A stretch of DNA of 15,073 nucleotides from an uncultured Ignavibacteria bacterium (GCA_937868245.1 CALMMI010000448.1:1-15073); one strand, 5' to 3'. Counted from the stretch's first letter, positions 1 to 8,349 are shown. A program made the numbers and translations. Notes: generated by a model not told the origin, from the letters alone.

Positions 1-945
1 TACATGCGTAATCAAGTACTTCTAACTTACGGCCATTTTATAATTTTTGAAGTTAAAAAAGACTCATTTATAATAAAAAAGGAGATTTCAAAAGGAGCAG
101 AAGTAATTGATTTTCTTTACTATAATGATTCTACATTATTATATACATTTTCATCATCTTACCACTCTTTCTACAATTTACCTGATGCCGGATTACCCAA
201 AGATGTAGAACGTTCCTTTAGTAACGGATTAACTAAATCAAACTTATTCAGTAATACAAACTCTTCCTTAATATCTTATTCTAATAGATACACTCCAGAG
301 GCAGGTTATACCGGTTCTTCCGGATATGTAGGAAATATATTTCCTACATCTATGCAAAACCGTATTTTATTTGAAGGAACAAAGAGTTTTTATTATTATG
401 ATTTATCATCAGATTCTATCCTTCGTAAGGATAGCATTCGATTTCCTTTTTCAGGTAGATTACTTTTGGCTACTACATACTCAGCAAACGATGTTTTAGT
501 AATGTATCAGTATGGTAACTTTTACTTCAACGATATTCGCACAACGGCTCAATTAGATTCTATTGCTACTCCTGTGTCTATTACTTCATTTACAGTAACC
601 AATAATGACAAATCTCTGCTTGCTTGGAACTCACAAGGAATAATAATTCTAATTGACATAGAGCGCATAACGCCCGTAAAAGAAGAAACAATTCAAACAA
701 GAGAAAATGTTATTTTCCCAAACCCAACAACAGGAATTATAACATTGAATAACTCCGCTTTTCAATCAGGTCAGTTAAAGATTAACTTGGTAAATTTGAC
801 TGGAAACACTCATAGGGTACTTTACGATAACTTCTATAATCAGGAAAAGTTAAGTTTTGATATTTCTAATGTACCCGCGGGGAGTTATCTGGTTACTGCT
901 CATCAAAACAGTAAAGCTACATCGTTCAAAGTGGTAAAAGAATAA
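1..945 (+). CDS. Secreted propeller-like protein with T9SS C-terminal sorting domain (5' end outside window)
   Basis: This is the C-terminal part of a secreted protein. The reading frame is open from base 1, and the first ATG (base 4) lacks a leader or signal peptide, so the gene probably begins upstream of the window. Residues 1-220, counted from that ATG, are beta-rich with short repeating units such as LLAWNSQGIIILIDIE, reminiscent of WD40/YVTN-type propeller blades. Residues about 235-313 form a typical Por/type IX secretion sorting domain: FPNPTTG at 238-244, then strands, DISNVPAGSYLV at 286-297, and a basic end (KVVKE). In Bacteroidota this domain takes the protein through the T9SS outer-membrane translocon, where it is removed and the protein is anchored or released. 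The substrate and role of the propeller part are unknown. The gene runs into the hairpin terminator at 975-1008. The sorting domain is confident; the propeller call is tentative. Confidence 0.8.
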   Translation, partial: YMRNQVLLTYGHFIIFEVKKDSFIIKKEISKGAEVIDFLYYNDSTLLYTFSSSYHSFYNLPDAGLPKDVERSFSNGLTKSNLFSNTNSSLISYSNRYTPEAGYTGSSGYVGNIFPTSMQNRILFEGTKSFYYYDLSSDSILRKDSIRFPFSGRLLLATTYSANDVLVMYQYGNFYFNDIRTTAQLDSIATPVSITSFTVTNNDKSLLAWNSQGIIILIDIERITPVKEETIQTRENVIFPNPTTGIITLNNSAFQSGQLKINLVNLTGNTHRVLYDNFYNQEKLSFDISNVPAGSYLVTAHQNSKATSFKVVKE

Positions 946-974
946 TAGCTGGTGTTCGCAATCAAGCTAAAAAC

Positions 975-1008
975 AAAAAACCCGCTTCAATACGAAGCGG
1001 GTTTTTTT
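975..1008. terminator. Bidirectional rho-independent terminator
   Basis: A perfect 8-bp GC-rich stem (CCCGCTTC at 981-988, GAAGCGGG at 994-1001) with a 5-base loop is flanked by an A-run on the left and seven Ts on the right. Pairing can extend through the A/T flanks. Rightward it ends the T9SS-cargo gene; leftward it follows tRNA-Asp by one base, so it can end the tRNA transcript too. Confidence 0.9.
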
Positions 1009-1009
1009 A

Positions 1010-1087
1010 TGGCGGGACCGACGAGACTCGAACTCGCGACCTCCTGCGTGACAGGCAGGCGCTCTAACCAAGCTGAGCTACGATCCC
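1010..1087 (-). tRNA. tRNA-Asp(GTC), 3' CCA encoded
   Basis: The cloverleaf folds completely on the minus strand. The acceptor stem is GGGATCG/CGGTCCC with one G-U pair. The anticodon stem is CCTGC/GCAGG around the loop CTGTCAC, giving anticodon GTC (Asp). The T-arm is GCGAG/CTCGT around TTCGAGT. The discriminator base is G, as expected for Asp, and the CCA end is encoded (TGG on the plus strand at 1010-1012). It lies 34 bases downstream of tRNA-Ala in the same direction and ends at the 975-1008 terminator. Confidence 0.96.
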
Positions 1088-1121
1088 ACTAATGTCAATT
1101 TTTATTTTCAATCTTAGCGCG

Positions 1122-1194
<73 letters not shown>

Positions 1195-1215
1195 AAGTCT
1201 TTAATTTGGGGAACG

Positions 1216-1247
1216 CAAAAATACGAGAATATCGCCGTTTCCGCAAA
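1216..1247 (-). promoter_or_regulatory. Bacteroidota-type promoter for the tRNA pair
   Basis: On the minus strand a TTTG element (1244-1247) and a TATTTTTG element (1216-1223, fitting TAnnTTTG) are separated by exactly 20 bases, inside the known spacing of the Bacteroidota housekeeping sigma factor. The expected start lies near 1210, about 16 bases before tRNA-Ala. This gives the tRNAs a promoter separate from the cca gene upstream. Confidence 0.7.
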
Positions 1248-1277
1248 AAATATTTTTAATTGTGTGTTTTTTTTCGG

Positions 1278-2723
1278 TCAGGCTTTAGATTTTTTGGGAT
1301 GTACTTCCTGTTGTGCGGCTGCAAGCCACTCTTCTTTATGCTTTATTAAATAAGCCTTTGCAGCATCGTATTCATTTGGAATATACCCTTCCAGTATTGC
1401 TTCTTCAATTGCATTTTTTATAAACCCAACTGCTCGCGACGGCTCAAGATTACAAAATTCCATAATCTCTTCACCACGAACAGGGGATTGAAAAGCCCGT
1501 AATTGGTCACGTTCCTGCACATCCATGATTTTTTTGAACACCACATCGTAGTTACGCAGATACTTTTCTGCACGTTTAGGATTTTTGGTGGTTATATCTG
1601 CACGGCACAGTGTAAAAAGGTCTTCCAATGCGTCTCCAGCCGCCACTGCAAGACGTCTTACAGCAGAATCGGTAACTTCTTCGTCCAGGAGTATCATCGG
1701 ACGTTGGTGAAGCCGCACAAGCTTTTCTACATACGGAAGATTCTCCATCGGCAGTTTCAACCTACGGAAAATGGATTGTTGCCATCTTGCACCGATTTCC
1801 TCATGACCATGAAATGACCAGCCGATACCGGGTAAAAACCGCTTTGTTTTGGGTTTTGCAATATCATGCATTAAAGTAGCAAACCGAAGCCAAAGATTAT
1901 CCGATACGGCTGCAAGATTATCCAACACTTGCAATGTATGATAAAAAACGTCCTTATGGGCATATTCCTGTTCACCAATCTGTACTAGATCGATTCCAGC
2001 CAAACGCTCTACTTCGGGGAATACATACTTCAATAGTCCTGTTTCGTACAGAATAGTTAACCCAATGCTCGGCTTTGGCGCAGCAAGCATTTTTAGAAAT
2101 TCATCACTGATTCGTTCTTGCGAAATTATCGTAATCCTGTCCGCCATTTGAGTCATGGCTTCTTTTATTTCGGGCATCAAGGTAAATCCAAGCCTCGCTG
2201 CAAATCTTGCTGCACGCATCATCCTGAGCGGGTCGTCGCTAAATGTAACAATCGGATCAAGGGGTGTTCTGAGTATCTTTTGCTCTAAATCTTCCTGCCC
2301 GTCGAAAATATCAATCAATTTCCCGAACGTTTTTGAGTTAAGCGAAACAGCCATTGCATTGATTGTAAAATCTCTACGCCTTAGATCATCTTCAAGAGTC
2401 CCTTCACTCACAATGGGTTTTCTAGAATGCGATAAGTATTCTTCTTTTCGAGTACCTACAAATTCAAGTTTGTAATCTCCAACAGGAACAAGCGCAGTAC
2501 GAAACCGTTCGTATATTACAGCTTTTGATGAGAAATAATGAGCAACAATTTCAGCAAAATTCAGAGAATCTCCAACCACAGTACAGTCTATATCCTGAAC
2601 TATTCTCCCCATAAAATAATCGCGCACCCATCCGCCGACTGCGTATAGTTCTACGCCCCGTTCATCTGCAATTTTTCCTAATGTATGGAGCATCGGCTCT
2701 TGTATTTCCAGCGTTTTTTCCAT
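1278..2723 (-). CDS. cca: CCA-adding tRNA nucleotidyltransferase with HD domain
   Basis: This enzyme adds or repairs the 3'-terminal CCA of tRNAs using CTP and ATP, in the cytoplasm. The 481-residue protein shows the class II nucleotidyltransferase head: GGWVRD at 30-35, the metal-binding pair D44/D46 in DIDCTVV, RRDFTINAMA at 117-126 (nucleotide selection), and ERISDEFLKML at 203-213. A complete HD domain follows (H262, HDIAKP at 286-291, HGHE at 305-308), so it belongs to the HD-containing CCA/poly(A)-polymerase subfamily. A poly(A) polymerase role cannot be excluded from sequence alone. It reads toward tRNA-Ala, whose 5' end is 83 bases past the stop codon, and no terminator is visible between them. 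Read-through into the tRNAs is therefore possible. The ATG start at 2723 immediately precedes a conserved-looking N-terminus. Confidence 0.93.
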   Translation of the reverse strand: MEKTLEIQEPMLHTLGKIADERGVELYAVGGWVRDYFMGRIVQDIDCTVVGDSLNFAEIVAHYFSSKAVIYERFRTALVPVGDYKLEFVGTRKEEYLSHSRKPIVSEGTLEDDLRRRDFTINAMAVSLNSKTFGKLIDIFDGQEDLEQKILRTPLDPIVTFSDDPLRMMRAARFAARLGFTLMPEIKEAMTQMADRITIISQERISDEFLKMLAAPKPSIGLTILYETGLLKYVFPEVERLAGIDLVQIGEQEYAHKDVFYHTLQVLDNLAAVSDNLWLRFATLMHDIAKPKTKRFLPGIGWSFHGHEEIGARWQQSIFRRLKLPMENLPYVEKLVRLHQRPMILLDEEVTDSAVRRLAVAAGDALEDLFTLCRADITTKNPKRAEKYLRNYDVVFKKIMDVQERDQLRAFQSPVRGEEIMEFCNLEPSRAVGFIKNAIEEAILEGYIPNEYDAAKAYLIKHKEEWLAAAQQEVHPKKSKA

Positions 2724-2754
2724 TATTTTGCTATTGACATTCTCTGTTTATCAT

Positions 2755-2785
2755 AAAAAAAGGACTGCTTTTTATCGCAATCCTT
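2755..2785 (-). terminator. Rho-independent terminator after transketolase C-terminal gene
   Basis: Read on the minus strand, AAGGATTGC (2777-2785) pairs with GCAGTCCTT (2760-2768) over nine positions including one G-U, around an 8-base loop, and is followed by a T-run. It lies 26 bases past the stop codon of the 2812-3819 gene and separates the transketolase unit from cca. Confidence 0.85.
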
Positions 2786-2811
2786 CTAATTATCTTGCAT
2801 TAAAAAAGATT

Positions 2812-3819
2812 TTACCCGTTATACTGCTCCACATCCTTCACACGTCTGAATCCTACAGAACCTTTATCACGGCGTTCAATAGCTTTCAAAGCCGAAGCAT
2901 AAATTTCTTTCCATGTCAAACCGAATTTAATCATCAATTCATCAGGATCACCGCTACCGCCGAAACTATCCTTTACACCCACGAATTCAATCGGAACCGG
3001 GGAGTTCTTTGCAGTTACTTCTGCTACTGCTCCACCCAAACCGCCATGAACCTGATGTTCTTCTGCTGTAACTATTGCACCGCATTCGCGGGCAGCCGTT
3101 ACAGTTGTTTCCACGTCGAACGGTTTGATAGACGGATTGTTGATTACCCGTGCCTGAATTCCTTTTTTAGCAAGCTCTTGTGCTGCAAGCAAACACTCCC
3201 AAACGAGAGCACCACATGCAATCAATGCAACATCGTTACCTTCGCGAAGAACGTGTGCTTTTCCGATTTCAAACGGAGTTGCATCAGTAGTATAAAGCGG
3301 CACAGGAGAACGTCCAAAACGTATATAAGCAGGACCAACCATCTCCCCCATAGCAATTGTAGCTTTTTTTGCTTCAAGATAATCACACGGTACAAGCATT
3401 GTCATGTGTGGCAATGTCCGTAAAAATGCAACTTCCTCAAGTACTTGGTGAGTTGCACCGTCGGGTCCAACACTGATTCCTGCGTGTCCGCCGCCGATTT
3501 TCACATTTGCTTCATTATAACAGCATGAAATACGTATCTGATCTGCATTACGAAGCGCACAGAATGCACCATAACTTGCAAAGAATGGTACTTTGCCGGA
3601 TAGGGCAAGACCGGCTGCAATCGTCGTTGCGTTTTGCTCTGCAATACCGATTGAAAAGAATCTGTCTGGAAATTTATCCTTGAAAAGGGATGTCATTACC
3701 GAGCCGGTAATGTCACCTCCGAGTACAACCACATTTTCATTTCGCTCACCGAGTACTACCAACGCTTCTCCAAAACCGTGTCTTGTGGGTTTTGAACCCA
3801 ATAGTGTATATTCTTCCAT
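2812..3819 (-). CDS. Transketolase, C-terminal subunit
   Basis: This is half of a split transketolase, which moves two-carbon ketol units between sugar phosphates in the non-oxidative pentose phosphate pathway. The 335-residue chain contains the pyrimidine-binding and C-terminal domains. The glutamate that activates thiamine diphosphate is E61 in FFSIGIAEQN. GGGHAGISVGPDGATHQ (109-125) and AEEHQVHGGLGG (252-263) carry the active-site histidines. It lacks the N-terminal diphosphate-binding domain, which is encoded separately at 4479-5351 on the same strand. Together the two give the length of a usual full transketolase (about 625 residues). A lipoprotein gene lies between them, ending 26 bases upstream of this start. 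Split transketolases are common in archaea and several bacterial phyla, so the split is not a frameshift. A dedicated terminator follows. A DXS or pyruvate-dehydrogenase beta subunit is less likely given the partner. Confidence 0.92.
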   Translation of the reverse strand: MEEYTLLGSKPTRHGFGEALVVLGERNENVVVLGGDITGSVMTSLFKDKFPDRFFSIGIAEQNATTIAAGLALSGKVPFFASYGAFCALRNADQIRISCCYNEANVKIGGGHAGISVGPDGATHQVLEEVAFLRTLPHMTMLVPCDYLEAKKATIAMGEMVGPAYIRFGRSPVPLYTTDATPFEIGKAHVLREGNDVALIACGALVWECLLAAQELAKKGIQARVINNPSIKPFDVETTVTAARECGAIVTAEEHQVHGGLGGAVAEVTAKNSPVPIEFVGVKDSFGGSGDPDELMIKFGLTWKEIYASALKAIERRDKGSVGFRRVKDVEQYNG

Positions 3820-3845
3820 TGTATATATGCTAATTATTAAATACT

Positions 3846-4478
3846 TTATTTTGCTTTTTTAAGGAGCCCTTCAATATTTACCTTATCCAATATCTGTCCA
3901 ATATCTCCAAAGCTCTCAGGAATGCTGACAGCTTCAATATCAATACCAAATCTTCCGCCTACTAAGGCTGCTACTATCCCACTGTTATTATTTGGATTAA
4001 AAGTTTTAAATCCTACACCATCAGGCAATCGAATTTTTTCTATTCTTACTCCAATTTCTGAATGTGGAGTTTCATACCCCTTGGTGTTCAGTGCAGCACT
4101 TCCTCCATAATCAGTTATCGAAACGATAATAGATCCTTTAGGCGGAACAGCATATTGCCTTCTTGCCATTGATACAGTATATCCTTCTTCTCTTTCGGAT
4201 TTCATTACGGAAGAAGGAGAACCTGTTTCACCTCCCAACTTATCAGGTAAGAACTCTACAAGGGCTTTTGCAGGCAGTGGATCTTTTTTCGTTACTTTAA
4301 GATTCTCGAAATCCTTACTTGGCTTGTCCTCATCCAGAACAGGTTTATTTTGTTGTTGTTCTTGAACAGGCAAAGGTGAATTTCCTTGTTTTGCAGGAAC
4401 TTGCTGCTGAGGATCTTTACATCCTATGCAGAGAATAATCCCTGTAGTAACGAGGATGTGTTGAGCAAGCGTTTTCAC
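3846..4478 (-). CDS. Lipoprotein of unknown function between the transketolase halves
   Basis: I do not recognise the family with certainty. The 210-residue protein starts with a GTG codon directly after the transketolase N-terminal stop (TAA then GTG, no gap). This suggests re-initiation coupling. Residues 1-20 form a short lipoprotein signal ending in LCIGC, with C20 as the probable lipidated residue. Residues about 21-60 are a Gln/Pro/Lys-rich linker. The rest (65-210) looks like one globular domain: VEFLPDKLGG, a repeated-strand core with SIIVSITDYGG, FNPNNNSGIVAALVGGRFGIDIEA, and a C-terminal helix ending LLKKAK. This strand order resembles a set of uncharacterised bacterial lipoproteins whose strands end in a VVGxRF-type segment and a closing helix; that match is from memory. 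It is co-transcribed with a cytosolic enzyme yet exported, so the link may be expression level rather than function. Confidence 0.75.
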   Translation of the reverse strand: MKTLAQHILVTTGIILCIGCKDPQQQVPAKQGNSPLPVQEQQQNKPVLDEDKPSKDFENLKVTKKDPLPAKALVEFLPDKLGGETGSPSSVMKSEREEGYTVSMARRQYAVPPKGSIIVSITDYGGSAALNTKGYETPHSEIGVRIEKIRLPDGVGFKTFNPNNNSGIVAALVGGRFGIDIEAVSIPESFGDIGQILDKVNIEGLLKKAK

Positions 4479-5351
4479 TTATACTAATTCTCCGAGTGCT
4501 TGTTCTGCCTGTTGTTCATTTGGAGGATTGCCGTGCCATTTGTAATTATCTTCCATAAATGAAACGCCGCGTCCCATATATGTTTTTGCGATAATAGCTG
4601 TCGGTTTTCCTGTGCCGTTTTTGTTGTTTTCAATGAATTTATCAAACGCAGCCATAATTTCATCAAAATTATGTCCGTCAATCACAATTGTATCAAATCC
4701 GAATGCTTCACATTTTTTATCAATTGGATACACGTTCATCACTTCGCGGATTCTACCGTCAATTTGGCAATCGTTGTTATCAATAATCCAACAGAAGTTA
4801 TCAAGTCCGAAATGTGAAGCAGACATTGCAGCTTCCCATACCGAACCTTCTTGTAATTCTCCGTCACCTGTAAGCGAAAACACACGTCTATCGGATTTAT
4901 CGAGTAATTTATCACTCATCGCCATTCCTACTGCAATTGAAATTCCTTGACCAAGCGAACCGGACGATGTTTCAATACCGGGCAATCCCATATCACGCCC
5001 CGGGTGACCTTGTAAACGGGTATTGTATTGGCGCAAGGTGGATAACTCCTGTTTTGGAAAAAATCCTGCGTTTGCCATCGTTGCATACTGCACTGGGCAC
5101 ATGTGTCCTGCACTTAGCACGAATCTGTCGCGTCCTTCCCAGTGACCGTTATCCTTATCATGACGCATTACACCACCCATATACAGCGCAGCAAAAATAT
5201 CGGCTGAACCAAGTGGTCCTCCGCTGTGACCTGATTTTGCAAGTACAAGCATTTTCATAATGTCGCGACGGATTTCCGTTGCGATTTCTGTCAGTTCCTG
5301 TGGGGTGCGCCGTCTGTTTTCAAATGAAATGTCGCTAAATTCTACGTTCAT
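4479..5351 (-). CDS. Transketolase, N-terminal subunit
   Basis: This is the thiamine-diphosphate/metal-binding half of the split transketolase. In 290 residues it shows HSGGPLGSAD (42-51), GHMCP (82-86), HPG (116-118), ETSSGSLGQG (127-136), and the cofactor motif GDGELQEG (162-169) closing with NN at 192-193, the usual GDG-to-NN spacing. KWHGNPPN near the end is the usual boundary where one-chain enzymes continue into the pyrimidine domain, so the split falls at a domain border. The partner is at 2812-3819. This is the first gene of the unit; a 118-base gap lies upstream with a TATTTTTG candidate -7 element. Catalytic residues look intact, so I expect an active heteromeric enzyme using xylulose-5-P, ribose-5-P and erythrose-4-P. 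Confidence 0.93.
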   Translation of the reverse strand: MNVEFSDISFENRRRTPQELTEIATEIRRDIMKMLVLAKSGHSGGPLGSADIFAALYMGGVMRHDKDNGHWEGRDRFVLSAGHMCPVQYATMANAGFFPKQELSTLRQYNTRLQGHPGRDMGLPGIETSSGSLGQGISIAVGMAMSDKLLDKSDRRVFSLTGDGELQEGSVWEAAMSASHFGLDNFCWIIDNNDCQIDGRIREVMNVYPIDKKCEAFGFDTIVIDGHNFDEIMAAFDKFIENNKNGTGKPTAIIAKTYMGRGVSFMEDNYKWHGNPPNEQQAEQALGELV

Positions 5352-5424
5352 TGTGTTTTCTTTTTGTTAATTATTAAGAGTTATCTCAATTGTTTTTTTG
5401 TTGTTTCTTTAGGTTTGTTTAATT

Positions 5425-5432
5425 CAAAAATA
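5425..5432 (-). promoter_or_regulatory. Candidate -7 element upstream of the split transketolase unit
   Basis: TATTTTTG on the minus strand matches the Bacteroidota TAnnTTTG element, identical to the one before the tRNAs, 73 bases before the transketolase ATG. No good TTG/TTTG partner lies 17-23 bases upstream, so only half of the promoter is supported. Confidence 0.35.
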
Positions 5433-5469
5433 AATCGTTATTGTCATATAATCATCACACTATGAAATA

Positions 5470-6540
5470 CTACTTCAATTTCCAAATTCTCACATCGAGT
5501 TTTCTATTATTCGTTTTAAATCCTGCTAAAAATTGACTGTTATTACTATATGCATATTCAGTATAATCAATTGAATCCGATGACATAGTTAACTTCTGTT
5601 TTGATTTCAAATCTGACATATTATAGGTTGCAAGTGGAAGTAATTTTTTACTATCTACATCGTATTTCCTTGTAGCAAAAGTTAAATCATTTGAAAAACC
5701 ATAACTCTGACGATAGGATGTTAATACTATAGGAACAGAATTGATTTTTACACCTGTTTGTGTGTTAAAGAAGTTTAAGGAATTCGTATATGGTTCACGT
5801 AAAACAACAGCAGAACGATCTGAAGTATATCCTGTTTCTAATTCATTGTATAAAATATTGGGAATAGTAATTTCACTTACTTTTGTATCAGTAGTAATAT
5901 CCCATTCTATTATTTTTACATTGCTTAATGTTAAATTCTTATCTTCATAAGCTTTTACCAGGATAATTCTTTTTGAACCTCTAGTTCCAACAAAATCCCA
6001 ATAACTATCAGCAATATCAGTAAAGGTCAAGTCTTTAATTTTCTTTCCATCTAAAACAGAATATACTCCAAATTTTAGATCCTGATTCCTATATTTGAAA
6101 ATAACTGCAGAGCCATCAGGAAGCATTCTAGGTGTTGATACACCACTAAATTTTTGCAGTATTTCGCCAGAATGAGTATTGATTACAACAGCTGTATCTT
6201 TCACACCCATAAATAATAATTTTGAGCCGTCATCACTAAAATTAACTGGAAATGCATAGGATTCGTATTCAAATAATTCTATTCCTGTTTTTGTATCGAA
6301 TACTCCTGAAAAGCTGCTGTTTTGTTTTTTTATTCCGCTAATTGCAATAATAGAACCATCAGGTGAAAGTTCTGTTCCTATTAAGAAAAGCATATCACCA
6401 AGATTTATATCATGAAACTCCACTTCGGTAACTTTTGATGTATCTTCAGTATCTTTTGAATTAGTTGGATTTGTATCTCTGCACGACCCAACCAAGAAAA
6501 CAAATGCAATAAGTACACAAAGAAAAATTAAGTTTTTCAT
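5470..6540 (-). CDS. Propeller-like lipoprotein, function unknown
   Basis: The 356-residue protein begins with a clear lipoprotein signal: MKN, a hydrophobic stretch, then LVGSC with C20 as the lipidated residue, followed by a Thr/Asn/Asp-rich linker to about 38. The remainder is built of repeated beta units that read like WD40/YVTN propeller blades: LSPDGSIIAISG, FDTKTGIELFEYE, FSDDGSKLLFMG, INTHSGEILQKF, LPDGSAVIFKY, FFNTQTGVKI, and a final YSNNSQFLAGF...VRIWKLK. About six or seven blades can be discerned. It probably sits in the outer or inner membrane facing the periplasm or the outside. It is of the same general style as the T9SS-tailed protein at the left edge, and the two may be distant paralogues differing in export route. 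Its coding sequence looks more AT-rich than its enzyme neighbours. It lies 57 bases downstream of the peptidase gene. Confidence 0.8.
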   Translation of the reverse strand: MKNLIFLCVLIAFVFLVGSCRDTNPTNSKDTEDTSKVTEVEFHDINLGDMLFLIGTELSPDGSIIAISGIKKQNSSFSGVFDTKTGIELFEYESYAFPVNFSDDGSKLLFMGVKDTAVVINTHSGEILQKFSGVSTPRMLPDGSAVIFKYRNQDLKFGVYSVLDGKKIKDLTFTDIADSYWDFVGTRGSKRIILVKAYEDKNLTLSNVKIIEWDITTDTKVSEITIPNILYNELETGYTSDRSAVVLREPYTNSLNFFNTQTGVKINSVPIVLTSYRQSYGFSNDLTFATRKYDVDSKKLLPLATYNMSDLKSKQKLTMSSDSIDYTEYAYSNNSQFLAGFKTNNRKLDVRIWKLK

Positions 6541-6570
6541 AGTGTTTTTCTGGTAAATAGTGAAAATTTA

Positions 6571-6587
6571 ACATGATTTTCTCATGT
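6571..6587 (-). terminator. Weak hairpin between the M3 peptidase and lipoprotein genes
   Basis: ACATGA/TCATGT form a 6-bp AT-rich stem with a 5-base loop, just after the peptidase stop codon, followed on the minus strand by TAAATTTT. It is too weak to be sure of termination; partial read-through into the lipoprotein gene is likely. Confidence 0.3.
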
Positions 6588-6597
6588 ATTAGTTATT

Positions 6598-8298
6598 TCA
6601 ATTCTTCCACTCCTCCAACCAGTTCTCAGCTTCATGAATCACCTGATCCAAACATTCCGTCTCGAAAGGAGAGTGCATGTTTCCTGCTTTTACGATTTCT
6701 AGGAAAGTCTTGCTTCCGCCGATTTCACAGATCCTGATATAATCCTTGAGTGCCTCGTCCATATTTTTGCGTGATTTACTCCAGATTTGCAAAGCACAAA
6801 TTTGTGCAAGTGCATAATCTATATAGTAAAACGGCATTTCATAGATGTGTTTTTGGAATTGCCATACTGTTCCTTCTTCAGCGTACGGTAAATCTTCGTA
6901 TATGCGCCATGGTAAATATTTTAACTCCAATTCATGCCATTTAGCTTTTCTGTCCGCAGGAGTAACTTCCGGATTTTCATACACCCAATGTTGGAATTCA
7001 TCCACCGCGCAGCAGTATGGAAGAAACATCAACGAACGCAGCAAATGGTAAAACTTAAATTTGGATGTTTGTGTTCCGAAGAATTTATCCATCCAATTCC
7101 ATGTAAGGTACTCCATTCCCATCGAGTGGATTTCGCATGCTTCCATTGTGGGGAAGATATAATCGACTACTTTGTTATTACGACTCTTGTATGCCTGGAA
7201 AGCATGTCCTGCCTCGTGAGTCAACACTTCTACATCGTGTGTTGTACCGTTAAAATTCGAAAATATAAACGGAACACCAAAAGTAGGGAAATTTGTACAA
7301 TAGCCACCAACTGCTTTATTCGGACGTGTTACCAGATCCATCAACTCACGGTCAATCATCATATTGAAAAATTCATCTGTTTGAGGCGAAAGTTCGCTGT
7401 ACATTTGGCGAGCTTGCTCAACAATCCATTCAGGATTACCTTGGGCAGTAGGATTACCTTCGGGAAAATGAAGAATTTCATCATGAAAGTGTAATTCATC
7501 CACACCTAATCGGTCTGCTTGTTTTTTGCGTTGTTTGGCAATCAGAGGAACGATTTTTTCGTGAACATACGTACGGAACCGTGCCACATCAGTAGGGGTG
7601 TATTCATTACGTCCCATCTCAACATAACGGTATTCCACAAAGTTCTTAAATCCAAGCTGTTTTGCCATCTTATCACGGAGTTTTACCATATCATCATAGA
7701 TTTGGTCAAGCTGTTCTTTATTGGAAGCAAGGAAATCGAAACGTGCTTGTTGAGCTTTTTTGCGAACATCTCGGTTCGGATCAAGAAGTTTGCGCTCAAG
7801 ACGTGATAGGTTAAACGTTTCACCGTCTAGTTCAATTTCAGCAGATGCTAATATTCCGTCGTATTGCTTACTAAGTTCCGACTGCTGGATAAGCATCGGT
7901 TTAATTTCATTCGAGAATGTTTTGATACCTTGCTCTAAATTTGAAATGAAAAGAGCTCCCCATTCTTTCTCAATTTCTTTCAAAAATCTTGAAGCAAGAA
8001 TAGTCTTTACAAAGTTCTGACTCCACTCTGCAATTGTCGGTGAGTTTTCGTCGCTAAATGCGCGTTCAGCTAAAGCCCAATCATCCTTTACGTTTAATGT
8101 AAAACGCACGTGAGCAATGCTAAAGTTGGTCATATAGATTGTACGGAGTGTATTCCAATCGCGTATAACGTTATTTTGCTCATCGGCAGTAGTTGCAGCT
8201 AAGAACCTTTTTGTAAGATCTTTGTATGCTGCTTCCAGTTTTTCAAGATTTGGACGTTCGTAGGGTAATTCGGAGAATTTTTGTAAGCCACTTGTCAT
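6598..8298 (-). CDS. M3-family zinc metallopeptidase (oligoendopeptidase F-like)
   Basis: This is a zinc peptidase of the M3/M3B type, which cleaves short peptides, usually in the cytoplasm; no signal peptide is visible. In 566 residues the zinc site is HEAGH at 361-365 within VLTHEAGHAFQ, and the third ligand is most likely E389 in ACEIHSMGMEYL, 28 residues after H361. This matches the E-x-x-S-x-x-x-E pattern of the family. Residues 1-330 are largely helical, as in M3 enzymes, where the helices restrict the active site to oligopeptides. The length is close to the usual 560-600 residues of oligoendopeptidase F. I cannot tell the natural substrate from sequence. The gene starts 159 bases from the divergent thiamine pyrophosphokinase gene, so the two share an intergenic promoter region. 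Confidence 0.92.
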   Translation of the reverse strand: MTSGLQKFSELPYERPNLEKLEAAYKDLTKRFLAATTADEQNNVIRDWNTLRTIYMTNFSIAHVRFTLNVKDDWALAERAFSDENSPTIAEWSQNFVKTILASRFLKEIEKEWGALFISNLEQGIKTFSNEIKPMLIQQSELSKQYDGILASAEIELDGETFNLSRLERKLLDPNRDVRKKAQQARFDFLASNKEQLDQIYDDMVKLRDKMAKQLGFKNFVEYRYVEMGRNEYTPTDVARFRTYVHEKIVPLIAKQRKKQADRLGVDELHFHDEILHFPEGNPTAQGNPEWIVEQARQMYSELSPQTDEFFNMMIDRELMDLVTRPNKAVGGYCTNFPTFGVPFIFSNFNGTTHDVEVLTHEAGHAFQAYKSRNNKVVDYIFPTMEACEIHSMGMEYLTWNWMDKFFGTQTSKFKFYHLLRSLMFLPYCCAVDEFQHWVYENPEVTPADRKAKWHELELKYLPWRIYEDLPYAEEGTVWQFQKHIYEMPFYYIDYALAQICALQIWSKSRKNMDEALKDYIRICEIGGSKTFLEIVKAGNMHSPFETECLDQVIHEAENWLEEWKN

Positions 8299-8349
8299 TT
8301 CAGTTTATGATAGTAGTAAGTGTAAAAAACAATTCATAATTAAATTCTG

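Noticed and set aside
2728..3423. 231-residue plus-strand frame
   Set aside because: It is the opposite-strand shadow of the transketolase C-terminal gene, which has clear motifs; the frame is rich in Cys, Ser and His without family features.
2812..5351. Transketolase split as a frameshifted or broken gene
   Set aside because: The break falls at the domain boundary, both halves have complete motifs and own starts, and a separate gene lies between, so this is the known two-subunit form.
6934..7494. 186-residue plus-strand frame
   Set aside because: It lies antisense within the M3 peptidase gene, including its HEAGH site, and shows no domain.
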